From Denitratimonas tolerans (GTDB lineage: Bacteria; Pseudomonadota; Gammaproteobacteria; Xanthomonadales; Xanthomonadaceae): a stretch of 64,000 nucleotides of DNA. Location of the stretch: NCBI RefSeq assembly GCF_037203605.1, contig NZ_JBBDHC010000009.1, positions 1 through 64,000 on the forward strand, read 5' to 3'. The notes under the pieces were generated by a model. That model was not told the DNA's origin and ran no database searches. It saw only the letters and a list, made by a program, of their open reading frames with translations. A program made the position numbers and the translations under genes. Below are positions 53,662 through 61,347 of the stretch, piece by piece (the stretch's first letter is position 1; each line of letters begins with the position of its first letter).

Positions 53662-53764
53662 GTTGGCCCGCCGTGCCGCCGCCGTTCGGCGGGCCAATGG
53701 CGCGTGCGCCGTCGCGTTGCCGCAGCCGTCCGGCTACTCTCCCGGTATTGCTGCCGAACCCTCA

Positions 53765-56700
53765 ATGATTCCCATGGCCGATACCTCGTTGGAAACCCTG
53801 CGCCGCGCGATTCTGGAGCTGCTCCCGCCCGATGGCGGCAGCGTCGGCAACCAGAGCCTGCGCGAACGGCTGTCGCAGCACCTGGGCACCGCCGTTTCAC
53901 AGGAAGACTATTTCGCCGCGCGCGACAGTCTGCTGGCAGAAGGCGCGGTGGCGACGGGCCGCGGGCGCGGCGGTTCGGTGCGGCGCGTCGTGGGTGAGGA
54001 GCCAGCCAAGCCGCTGATTCTCGCAGCGCAGGAAAAACCCGCCGGGGCCGATGCGCCCGCACCCCGGCAAGCCACGATGAGCCTTGCGCAAACCCGGCAG
54101 GCAAAGACCGAGGCCGCACCCCGGCAAACCGGCGAAACGGCGCAGGTGATCGCCTACCGCCATGACCAGAAGCGCAAGAACAACCCCGACGTCGGCGTGG
54201 TGACGCCGGAAACCGACCCCGAGCAGCCGCGCACCGCCTGGGCCTGGGATCCACACATCGACCCGGCGCTGCAGTTCGACGTGGGCCGGGCGCAGATCGA
54301 GCGCCTGATCGACGATGCGCTCGCCTGCGGCGATGAGGCGGTGATGCGCCAGGCGCTGGAAGAGCTCAAGCGCCTGTCCGAGCCCTACCTCAACTGGGCC
54401 GGCAAGGCCGAGCGCACCAGTTTCGAGGTCGATACCGTCAGCCTGCACGTCCACGAGCGCATCGACCCGGCCAGCCTCCTCGCGGTGGTGAAGAAGCGCC
54501 TGAAGAAGGAGAAGGGCGAACACGGCGGCACCGGCGACCTGTTCCGCGCCTGGTTCGAGGAGCCGCTGCCCTACCGCGAAGCCATCGAGTTCTACCGCCA
54601 CGACCGCGGCTGGGCCAACCGCCTGGTGGCCGGCGATTCCCTGCTGGTGATGAACAGCCTCTTGCAGAAGGAGGGCATGGCCGGGCAGGTGCAGATGATC
54701 TACATCGACCCGCCCTACGGCATCAAGTACGGCTCGAACTTCCAGCCCTTCGTCAACAAGCGCGACGTGAAGGACCGGAAGGACGAAGACCTCACGCAGG
54801 AACCGGAAATGATCAAGGCGTTCCGGGATACCTGGGAGCTGGGGATTCACAGCTATCTGACCTATCTGCGGGATCGGCTGCTGCTGGCGAAGGAGCTGCT
54901 GCACGAATCGGGTAGCGTGTTTGTGCAGATTTCGGATGAGAACGTGCATCACGTGCGTGAATTGATGGACGAACTGTTTGGTGCAAACTGTTTTCTTGGT
55001 TCAATTGCAGTTGTCAAAACGTCGGGCCTAGCAGCCTCAGACACATTAGCCAGCTCGTTCGATTACCTCATCTGGTATTGCTGTAATCGATCCAAGGTGA
55101 AGTATCGCCCTCTATTCTTCCCTCGGGAGAACAAAGGAGAGGGAATACAACCCTACATCTACGCAGTAGATCCATCGACAGGAATCAAGCGCCGTTTCGG
55201 CGAATTCGAGGCAAAAGCTCCTGAACGTGTGTCTATGGTCAGAAGGTATCGTTCTGACAATCTCACTAAACCAGGGCCTGGGAGCAAGTACGAACTTGAA
55301 TTTTGTGGAAAGGCGTTTGACCCGGGCTCGCGTTGGTGGGGTACTACTCCGGATGGGATGGGGCGAATCAAGAGAGCAGGTCGATTGATGTTGAGTGGCC
55401 AAGGGGTTTGGTATGCGAAGTATTGGGATGATTTTCCGCTGAGCCCCTACAACAATCTCTGGACAGATACGGGCTCTAGTTTTATGAGTGACAAAATGTA
55501 TGTCGTTCAAACGAGCAGCAAGATCATTGAACGCTGCCTCCTGATGACCACCGACCCCGGCGACCTCGTGCTCGACCCCACCTGCGGCTCCGGTACCACC
55601 GCCTTTGTCGCGGAAAAATGGGGTCGCCGCTGGATTACCTGCGACACCTCGCGCGTGGCGGTCACGCTGGCCAAGCAGCGGCTGATGACCGCCAGCTACG
55701 ACTACTACGAGCTGAAATACCCGCACGAGGGCCTGCGCGGCGGCTTCATCTACAAGACCGTCCCACACGTCACCCTGAAATCCATCGCCAACAATCCGGA
55801 GATCGACGAGATCCACGAGCGGATGCACCCGGCCATCGAGCGGGCGCTGGAGGCGCTCAATGCGGCGCTGAAAACCGCGGGCGCGCCGTTCAAGGTTTCC
55901 GAGGGCGGGCGCAAGGGCACGACGCTGGATTTTTCCCCACCGTCATTCCCGCGTAGGCGGGAATCCAGTGACTCGGATCCTGCAACCGGTACCAAGGCAC
56001 TGGATTCCGGATCGCCGCTGCGCGGCGTCCGGAATGACGAGCTGTTGGAATGGGAGGTGCCGTTCGACTTCCCGGACGACTGGCAGCCGGAGGCGCGCGA
56101 GGCCTTCGAGGCCTTCCACGCCGCCCGTCAGGCGATGCAGAAGAAGATGGACGATTCCATCGCCGCGCACGCCGATCAGGAAACCCTGTACGACCAGCCG
56201 CAGGTTTCCAAGGACAAGCTGCGCATCACCGGCCCGTTCACGGTGGAGGCGGTGCCCTTTCCCAGCGTGCTGTCGCTGGACGAGGCGCAGGCGCCGGCCG
56301 AGGCCGATGTCAGCGTGGCGCGCTCGGGCGAATCCCTGCGCCAGCACGCCTGGCGCGACGAGCTCTTGAAAACCGGCATCCGCGGCAAGGGCGGCCAGAT
56401 GCTGCGCTTCACCGCGCTGGAAACCCTCCCCGACACCCGCCACCTGCACTGCACCGGCCACGCCGACAGCGGCGAACGGGTGGTGGTGAGCTTCGGCCCG
56501 GAGCACGGCGCGCTGGAGCAGCGGCAGGTGGAGCTGGCGATGCGCGAGGCCGGCGAGCTGTTCCCGCGCCCGAAGATGATCGTGTTCTGCGCCTTCGCCT
56601 TCGACCCGGAGGCGGCCAAGGACATCGACGCCACCCGTGGCATCGTCGCGCTCAAGGCGCAGATGAACACCGACCTCCTCACCGAGGATCTCAAGAAGGC

Positions 56701-57106
56701 GCGCAGCAGCAACCAGAGCTTCTGGCTGATGGGGCAGCCGGACGTGGAACTGCGCCAGCGCAAGGACGGCAGGTACGAGGTGGAGGTCAACGGCTTCGAC
56801 TACTTCGACACCACCACCGGCGAGCTGAAGTCCGGCGGCAAGAAGAACATCGCCGCCTGGAGCCTGGACACCGACTACGACGAGCGCAGCCTGTTCCCGC
56901 GCCAGGTGTTCTTCCCCATGGCCGGCGCGAAGGACGGCTGGAACAAGCTCAAGCGCGACATCAAGGCCGAACTGGACGAATCGCGCCTGGACAAGCTCCA
57001 CGGCACCGTGAGCCTGCCCTTCGAACCGGGCGAGAACCGCAAGGTGGCGGTGAAGATCGTGGATGATCGGGGGATCGAGTCGCTTAAAGTCATTCCTCTG
57101 GATTGA
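53765..57106 (+). CDS. Type III-like DNA methyltransferase (Mod), beta class
   Basis: 1113 residues. N-terminal winged-helix-like region (LETLRRAILELLPPDGG ... GNQSLRERL), then the methyltransferase with DPPYG (near 316) ahead of the SAM motif DPTCGSGTTAF (near 604), i.e. beta-class order. The target-recognition region between them (54975-55540) is AT-richer and uses rarer codons than the flanks, a swapped specificity domain. A 99-base palindromic repeat (55941-56039) is inserted in frame as about 33 residues. The product modifies DNA, probably N6-adenine, and partners the res product five genes on. The start is either 53765 or 53774. A 23-base gap separates it from mqsR. Confidence 0.9.
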   Translation: MIPMADTSLETLRRAILELLPPDGGSVGNQSLRERLSQHLGTAVSQEDYFAARDSLLAEGAVATGRGRGGSVRRVVGEEPAKPLILAAQEKPAGADAPAPRQATMSLAQTRQAKTEAAPRQTGETAQVIAYRHDQKRKNNPDVGVVTPETDPEQPRTAWAWDPHIDPALQFDVGRAQIERLIDDALACGDEAVMRQALEELKRLSEPYLNWAGKAERTSFEVDTVSLHVHERIDPASLLAVVKKRLKKEKGEHGGTGDLFRAWFEEPLPYREAIEFYRHDRGWANRLVAGDSLLVMNSLLQKEGMAGQVQMIYIDPPYGIKYGSNFQPFVNKRDVKDRKDEDLTQEPEMIKAFRDTWELGIHSYLTYLRDRLLLAKELLHESGSVFVQISDENVHHVRELMDELFGANCFLGSIAVVKTSGLAASDTLASSFDYLIWYCCNRSKVKYRPLFFPRENKGEGIQPYIYAVDPSTGIKRRFGEFEAKAPERVSMVRRYRSDNLTKPGPGSKYELEFCGKAFDPGSRWWGTTPDGMGRIKRAGRLMLSGQGVWYAKYWDDFPLSPYNNLWTDTGSSFMSDKMYVVQTSSKIIERCLLMTTDPGDLVLDPTCGSGTTAFVAEKWGRRWITCDTSRVAVTLAKQRLMTASYDYYELKYPHEGLRGGFIYKTVPHVTLKSIANNPEIDEIHERMHPAIERALEALNAALKTAGAPFKVSEGGRKGTTLDFSPPSFPRRRESSDSDPATGTKALDSGSPLRGVRNDELLEWEVPFDFPDDWQPEAREAFEAFHAARQAMQKKMDDSIAAHADQETLYDQPQVSKDKLRITGPFTVEAVPFPSVLSLDEAQAPAEADVSVARSGESLRQHAWRDELLKTGIRGKGGQMLRFTALETLPDTRHLHCTGHADSGERVVVSFGPEHGALEQRQVELAMREAGELFPRPKMIVFCAFAFDPEAAKDIDATRGIVALKAQMNTDLLTEDLKKARSSNQSFWLMGQPDVELRQRKDGRYEVEVNGFDYFDTTTGELKSGGKKNIAAWSLDTDYDERSLFPRQVFFPMAGAKDGWNKLKRDIKAELDESRLDKLHGTVSLPFEPGENRKVAVKIVDDRGIESLKVIPLD
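54975..55540 (+). other. Mosaic target-recognition segment of mod
   Basis: Within the mod gene this stretch drops abruptly in GC (e.g. CTGTTTGGTGCAAACTG), while both sides are strongly GC-rich. It spans about residues 404-592, between the two catalytic motifs, where target recognition resides in beta-class enzymes. Confidence 0.7.
55941..56039. repeat. 99-bp palindromic repeat inserted in frame inside mod
   Basis: Terminal inverted repeats CGTCATTCC / GGAATGACG; an internal perfect hairpin ATTCCCGC-GTAG-GCGGGAAT, a second imperfect hairpin ATTCCGGA ... TCCGGAAT, and a GGAATCCAG / CTGGATTCC pair. The length is exactly 33 codons, so the frame is kept. The translated form SFPRRRESS is a common mark of a widespread intergenic repeat family, from memory. 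Confidence 0.85.
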
Positions 57107-57129
57107 CGGGGGAAAGGGATCTAACCATA

Positions 57130-57474
57130 ATGGTGAGCCGAAAGGAGACGAAGACCCGTGCTGACTACTCCTTGCCGCGCGTTGTCGAGTTGGCGTCCCG
57201 TAAGGCATTGGCTTATGCCACGACCAGTGCGCAACGAGACGTTGCGAACCTGGGATACGGGCTGGAAGAAGTCTGTTCCTGCCTGTGCGACCTGCAGGAC
57301 GCGCACTTCAGCCATTCCGAGCGGTATCGGCCCGCGGGCCCATGGCATGACGTTTACAGGCTCGAATGGGCTCCGCCCGGATCGGAGCCGGACTGCCTTT
57401 ACGTGAAGTTCCGAATGGACGGTGATCTCTTGGTCATCGAGCTCTGCTCATTCCATCTACAGCGATTCCTATGA
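57130..57474 (+). CDS. MqsR-like toxin of a toxin-antitoxin-chaperone module
   Basis: 114 residues. Resembles MqsR mRNA interferases (RelE-like fold): the N-terminal RADYSLPRVVELASRKALAYATTSAQRD, then GLEEVCSCLCDLQDAHF, WHDVYRLEW and LYVKFRMDGDLLVIELCSFHL follow the MqsR order of helices and strands. MqsR cuts mRNA at GC-rich triplets and stops translation. The ATG at 57130 was chosen over an upstream in-frame start that overlaps mod. The stop overlaps mqsA by four bases. It is encoded toxin first, as in mqsRA. Whether it is active here is unknown. Confidence 0.78.
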   Translation: MVSRKETKTRADYSLPRVVELASRKALAYATTSAQRDVANLGYGLEEVCSCLCDLQDAHFSHSERYRPAGPWHDVYRLEWAPPGSEPDCLYVKFRMDGDLLVIELCSFHLQRFL

Positions 57475-58019
57475 CCAATCTGAAGACGTGCAACGAGTGC
57501 GGGGAAGGACGTCTCCACCCGTCGACCTGGGAGGCGGACTTCCGTCATTACGACGGAACCATCCACGTCACCGGCCTGCAGTGCCATCGCTGCGATGGCT
57601 GCGGTGCCGACCCCGTGTTCCCGGATCAAATCGCGTTCAACGAAAAGCGCATTGCCGATGCGAAACGCAAGGAAACCGGCAGGCTCGTCGGGCGGGAGGT
57701 TCGCGTGTTGCGCGAACAGTTGGGCCTGACACAGCAGCGGGCTGCCGAACTGTTCGGCGGCGGTGCCAACGCGTTCTCCAAATACGAGCGCGGCGAGGTG
57801 ATGCAGAGTATCGCCATGGATCGGTTGATGAAGGCTGCGGCCTTTGTTCCCGGTGTGCTTGAGTTCTTGCAGATGGAAGTGGACTTCCACGCGAAGGGAG
57901 TGACCGGAGGGGTTGAAACCTATTGCGTCAGCAGCAGCATCACGCTCCCGGAGACGAGGAGCCGTCCGCAACTCAGGGTCGTGCAAAAGGCCGAGTGGAG
58001 CGCGGCGGAGGCAGCATGA
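57471..58019 (+). CDS. MqsA-like antitoxin with long C-terminal tail (chaperone-addicted type)
   Basis: 182 residues, longer than E. coli MqsA (131). The N-terminal zinc finger has Cys7, Cys10, Cys38 and Cys41 (CNEC ... CHRC). The DNA-binding MqsA-type helix-turn-helix is at about 75-125 (VLREQLGLTQQRAAELFGGGANAFSKYERGEV). The final 45-50 residues (from about VDFHAKGVTGG) are extra and hydrophobic in patches. In known toxin-antitoxin-chaperone systems such a tail makes the antitoxin depend on the SecB-like chaperone encoded next. Overlaps both neighbours by four bases. DNA binding at the local promoter is likely but not shown. Confidence 0.8.
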   Translation: MTNLKTCNECGEGRLHPSTWEADFRHYDGTIHVTGLQCHRCDGCGADPVFPDQIAFNEKRIADAKRKETGRLVGREVRVLREQLGLTQQRAAELFGGGANAFSKYERGEVMQSIAMDRLMKAAAFVPGVLEFLQMEVDFHAKGVTGGVETYCVSSSITLPETRSRPQLRVVQKAEWSAAEAA

Positions 58020-58474
58020 CTCCTGAGCAGAAGGAAAACCTGAAGGCCGCGACCCCCAAGCTCAAGATCCTGGACGTGGTGCTGGTGCGGAGCGCTTTCA
58101 CCAGGGCGACGGAGGAACCCACCGCACCGGGCAAGGCATGGCAACAGCACAAGCGTGGTGTGCAATATGGAATCACGGATTCCTCTGAAGGGAATGCGAG
58201 AGAGCTTCACGTGCTTGTCCAGCTTGGCACCCGAGTCCTGCTGTCTGAGGCGGCCGAAGGGCTTGAAGGAGTTGTGCAGTTCGAAATCGAGGCGGACTTC
58301 GTCGTTCGCTATCAGATCGCGGGCGGGCTGGACGAGTCCGCGCTCGATGTCTTTGCCAACTTCAACTCCGTACACAACGTGTGGCCCTTCTGGCGACAGC
58401 ATGTGTATGACATCGTGCAGCGCGCTCGCCTCCCCCACCTCGAAATACCGCTGTTTTCCGGCTCCAAGTCGTGA
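58016..58474 (+). CDS. SecB-like chaperone of the toxin-antitoxin-chaperone module
   Basis: 152 residues. The SecB-type four-stranded sheet shows in RELHVLVQLGTRVLL ... VVQFEIEADFVVRYQI, and the C-terminal helix region VHNVWPFWRQHVYDIVQRARLPHLEIPLF has the conserved aromatic and Pro-Leu ending of the family. It is most like the solitary SecB homologues linked to TA modules rather than export SecB, because it is encoded in the mqsRA operon. Expected to shield the MqsA tail until it folds. Starts in the mqsA stop (ATGA) and ends inside the res start (GTGA). Confidence 0.8.
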   Translation: MTPEQKENLKAATPKLKILDVVLVRSAFTRATEEPTAPGKAWQQHKRGVQYGITDSSEGNARELHVLVQLGTRVLLSEAAEGLEGVVQFEIEADFVVRYQIAGGLDESALDVFANFNSVHNVWPFWRQHVYDIVQRARLPHLEIPLFSGSKS

Positions 58475-61341
58475 CGGTCCCCAAGTCCCTCATCATCAAC
58501 TCGCCCTACCAGGAGCCGACGCGCCATTGGCAACAAGGCAGCGGCACCGCGTTGAGCCTCATCGAAGGCCGCCGCCCCGCGGCCTACGAGGTCTTCGATA
58601 CGCGCACGCCCAACAACACCAAACGGACCGAGGAGCTGAAGCTCGTCAACCGCATCCGCCAGCGCGTGCAGGAATGGCGCGAGGCCGACTATCCGGGCAT
58701 CACCCAGGTCACGCGCAGCCTGCTGGAGCACTGGCGCGACAACCAAGCCCGCACGCTGCCGTTCTACTTCTGCCAGATCGAGGCCATCGAGACGCTGATC
58801 TGGTGGGTCGAGGCCACGGCGGAGTTCCGGCAGGGCATTTTCCTGGAGGGTGACGGCGGGCCGTGGGAGCGGGTGTGCAGCAAGATGGCCACCGGCAGCG
58901 GCAAGACCACGGTGATGGCTATGGTCATCACCTGGCAGGTGCTCAATGCGCTGGCCTATCCCAAGCGCAACAAGGATTTCTCGAAGGCGGTGTTCATCGT
59001 GGCACCGGGCCTGACGGTGCGCGAGCGGCTTCAGGTTTTGATGCCGGGCAATCCCGCCAATGTCTATGACGAGTTCAACCTGTGCCCATCCGAGGCGCTG
59101 CGGCAGCGGCTCAACCGGGCCGAGGTGCTGGTCGAGAACTGGCACACGCTGATGCCGCTCAAGCAGGGCGAGCGATCCGTGGTGAAGAAGGGCCCGGAGA
59201 GCGACGAGGCGTTCACCCGACGCGTTCTGGGCAAGCTGGCCGCGCACAGGGACATCATCGTCATCAACGACGAGGCGCACCACGCCTACCGCAAGCCGGC
59301 GGACATCAAGATCAGCAGGAAAGAGGCCGAAGAACGGGGCATCGATCTGGAAGAGGCCACGCGCTGGATCGAGGGGCTGGATCGCCTGCACAAGACGCGC
59401 CGGATCAGCCGCTGCTTCGATCTTTCCGCAACGCCTTTCGCCCCGACCGGCAAAACCAATACCGATGAGGGCCTGTTCGGCTGGATCGTTTCGGATTTCG
59501 GCCTGAATGATGCGATCGAGGGCGGCCTGGTGAAGACGCCGCGCGTGGTGGTGCGCGACAGCGCCCTGCCGAACGCGGCGCTGCGCTCCAAGCTGTACCA
59601 CCTGTACCGCGAAGCGGAAGTGTCTGAAGACCTCAACCGCAAGGCGGCGAAGGCCGAGGATCCGCTGCCCAAGCTGGTGCAGGATGCATACACCCTGCTG
59701 GGCGCGGACTGGCGCGAGGCCGCGCGGCAGTGGGAGGAAAGCGGGCACACATCGCCGCCGGTGCTGCTCACGGTCTGCAACCGCACCGAGACGGCGGCGC
59801 GCATCGAGCGCTATTTCACCAGCGGCGATGCCTTCTGGCCCGAGCTTCACGCGCCGGAGAAGACCCTTCGGGTGGACTCGAAGGTGCTGGAGAAGGCCGA
59901 GATCGGAGCGGCATCCGCCGCCGACAAGGACTACGAGGCGCGGCTCAAGCAGATCGTGGACGCGTCCGGGCTGCCGGAAGATCGCAAGGAAGCATTCGCG
60001 GCGATGAAGAAGGAGGACATCCTTCGATCCATCGTCGACAACGTGGGCAAGCGCGGAACCGCCGGTCAGCGGCTGCAGAACGTCATTTCGGTGGCGATGC
60101 TGTCGGAAGGCTGGGACGCCAAGAACGTCACCCACATCATGGGCCTGCGCGCGTTCACCAGCCAGCTCCTGTGCGAGCAGGTGATCGGCCGCGGCTTGCG
60201 TCGGGTGAGCTACGAAACCGACGAGAACGGATTGTTTCTTCCCGAGTACGTCAACGTGTTCGGCGTGCCGCTGTCGATCTTCCAGGACGACGGCGAGGGT
60301 TCGACACCGCCACCACCGAAGCCGATAAACCAGATCGAGTCGCTGCCCGAGCGCAACAGCCTGGAAATCCGCTGGCCGAACGTGCTGCGGGTGGACACGG
60401 TGGTGAGGCCGACGCTGGCGGTGCGCTGGGACGAGGTGCAGCCCTTGGTGCTGAAACCGGAGGAAACGCCCATCTCGGCCGAAATCGCGCCGGCGCTGGG
60501 CGGTGCGACGGACTGGAGCAAGGTCCACGTCATCGACCTGGAGCTGCTTCCCGAGCAGTTCCGCCTGCAGCGGCTGATCTTCCTGGCGGCGCGCAAGGCC
60601 CATGACCAGATCAAGGACAGCTTCCGCGGTGGCCGCGAGTATCTCGTCTACCAGATGATTCGCCTGGTTGAGGAATTCATCGCCTCCGGCCGGCTGGTGA
60701 TCCCCGGCCTGTTCCACCAGGAGCCGCTGCGCAAGAAGATCCTGCTGACGCTCAACGTCGACCGCATCGTCGAACACCTCCTGCGCCACGTGTACGAGCA
60801 GAACGCGGAGAAGCTCGAGCTGATCTTCGACGAAGACATGCCGATCGGCTCGACCCGCGCCATGCGCACCTGGTACACAACCAAGCCCATTGTACCGACG
60901 GTGAAATCCCAGATCAGCCACGTGGTCGGTGACAGCACCTGGGAGGGCTATGCCGCCAACGTCTTCGAGACGTCAAAAGCGGTGCTGAGCTACGTCAAGA
61001 ACGATCACTTGGGCTTTCAGATCCACTACCTGTGGGGCGGGTCGCGGCGACGCTTCCTGCCGGACTTCCTGATCCGGCTGGCGAACGGCAGAACGCTGGT
61101 GCTGGAAATCAAGGGCGTGGACGACGACCAGAACCGCGCCAAGCGCGCCGCCCTGGCTACCTGGGTGGAGGGCGTGAACCAGAAAGGCGGCTTCGGCACC
61201 TGGGCACATGCGGTCGCCTTTGAGCCGAGCGAGATCCATGACCTGCTGGCTCAACACGCGACGGCGGAAACGCCTGCGGCGGTTCCGCCCTGCGAAAGCC
61301 CATCCGGCAGGGCGGAACCCGCGCAGCGGTGTCCGCCGTGA
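58471..61341 (+). CDS. Type III-like restriction subunit (Res), SF2 helicase with PD-(D/E)xK nuclease
   Basis: 956 residues, GTG start. Superfamily 2 translocase: Walker A ATGSGKTTV near 139, DEAHHAY near 266, SATPF, and the arginine finger EQVIGRGLRR. C-terminal nuclease with PDFLIRL and LEIKG (PD...ExK) near 864-880. Length and N-terminus (LIINSPYQEPTRHW) fit the BPTD_3080-type restriction endonucleases. It cuts DNA in complex with the Mod subunit after ATP-driven scanning. The last 27 residues are encoded by a repeat element (61261-61340), so the natural C-terminus was replaced or extended. Coupled to the SecB-like gene by a four-base overlap. Confidence 0.92.
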   Translation: MTVPKSLIINSPYQEPTRHWQQGSGTALSLIEGRRPAAYEVFDTRTPNNTKRTEELKLVNRIRQRVQEWREADYPGITQVTRSLLEHWRDNQARTLPFYFCQIEAIETLIWWVEATAEFRQGIFLEGDGGPWERVCSKMATGSGKTTVMAMVITWQVLNALAYPKRNKDFSKAVFIVAPGLTVRERLQVLMPGNPANVYDEFNLCPSEALRQRLNRAEVLVENWHTLMPLKQGERSVVKKGPESDEAFTRRVLGKLAAHRDIIVINDEAHHAYRKPADIKISRKEAEERGIDLEEATRWIEGLDRLHKTRRISRCFDLSATPFAPTGKTNTDEGLFGWIVSDFGLNDAIEGGLVKTPRVVVRDSALPNAALRSKLYHLYREAEVSEDLNRKAAKAEDPLPKLVQDAYTLLGADWREAARQWEESGHTSPPVLLTVCNRTETAARIERYFTSGDAFWPELHAPEKTLRVDSKVLEKAEIGAASAADKDYEARLKQIVDASGLPEDRKEAFAAMKKEDILRSIVDNVGKRGTAGQRLQNVISVAMLSEGWDAKNVTHIMGLRAFTSQLLCEQVIGRGLRRVSYETDENGLFLPEYVNVFGVPLSIFQDDGEGSTPPPPKPINQIESLPERNSLEIRWPNVLRVDTVVRPTLAVRWDEVQPLVLKPEETPISAEIAPALGGATDWSKVHVIDLELLPEQFRLQRLIFLAARKAHDQIKDSFRGGREYLVYQMIRLVEEFIASGRLVIPGLFHQEPLRKKILLTLNVDRIVEHLLRHVYEQNAEKLELIFDEDMPIGSTRAMRTWYTTKPIVPTVKSQISHVVGDSTWEGYAANVFETSKAVLSYVKNDHLGFQIHYLWGGSRRRFLPDFLIRLANGRTLVLEIKGVDDDQNRAKRAALATWVEGVNQKGGFGTWAHAVAFEPSEIHDLLAQHATAETPAAVPPCESPSGRAEPAQRCPP
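61261..61340 (+). repeat. Composite REP-like element, right flank, forming the 3' end of res
   Basis: Same composite palindrome as 53585-53661, in the same orientation: GGCGGAAACGCCTGCGGCGG-TTCCGCCCT ... AGGGCGGAACCCGCGCAGCGG. It is translated as the last residues of Res (TAETPAAVPPCESPSG onward), and the stop codon lies at its edge. Together the two copies bracket the whole R-M and TAC cassette as direct repeats. Confidence 0.85.
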
Positions 61342-61347
61342 GTCGGC

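Noticed and set aside
58312..60921. Long minus-strand open frame opposite res
   Set aside because: Composition of a shadow frame; helicase and nuclease motifs lie on the plus strand.
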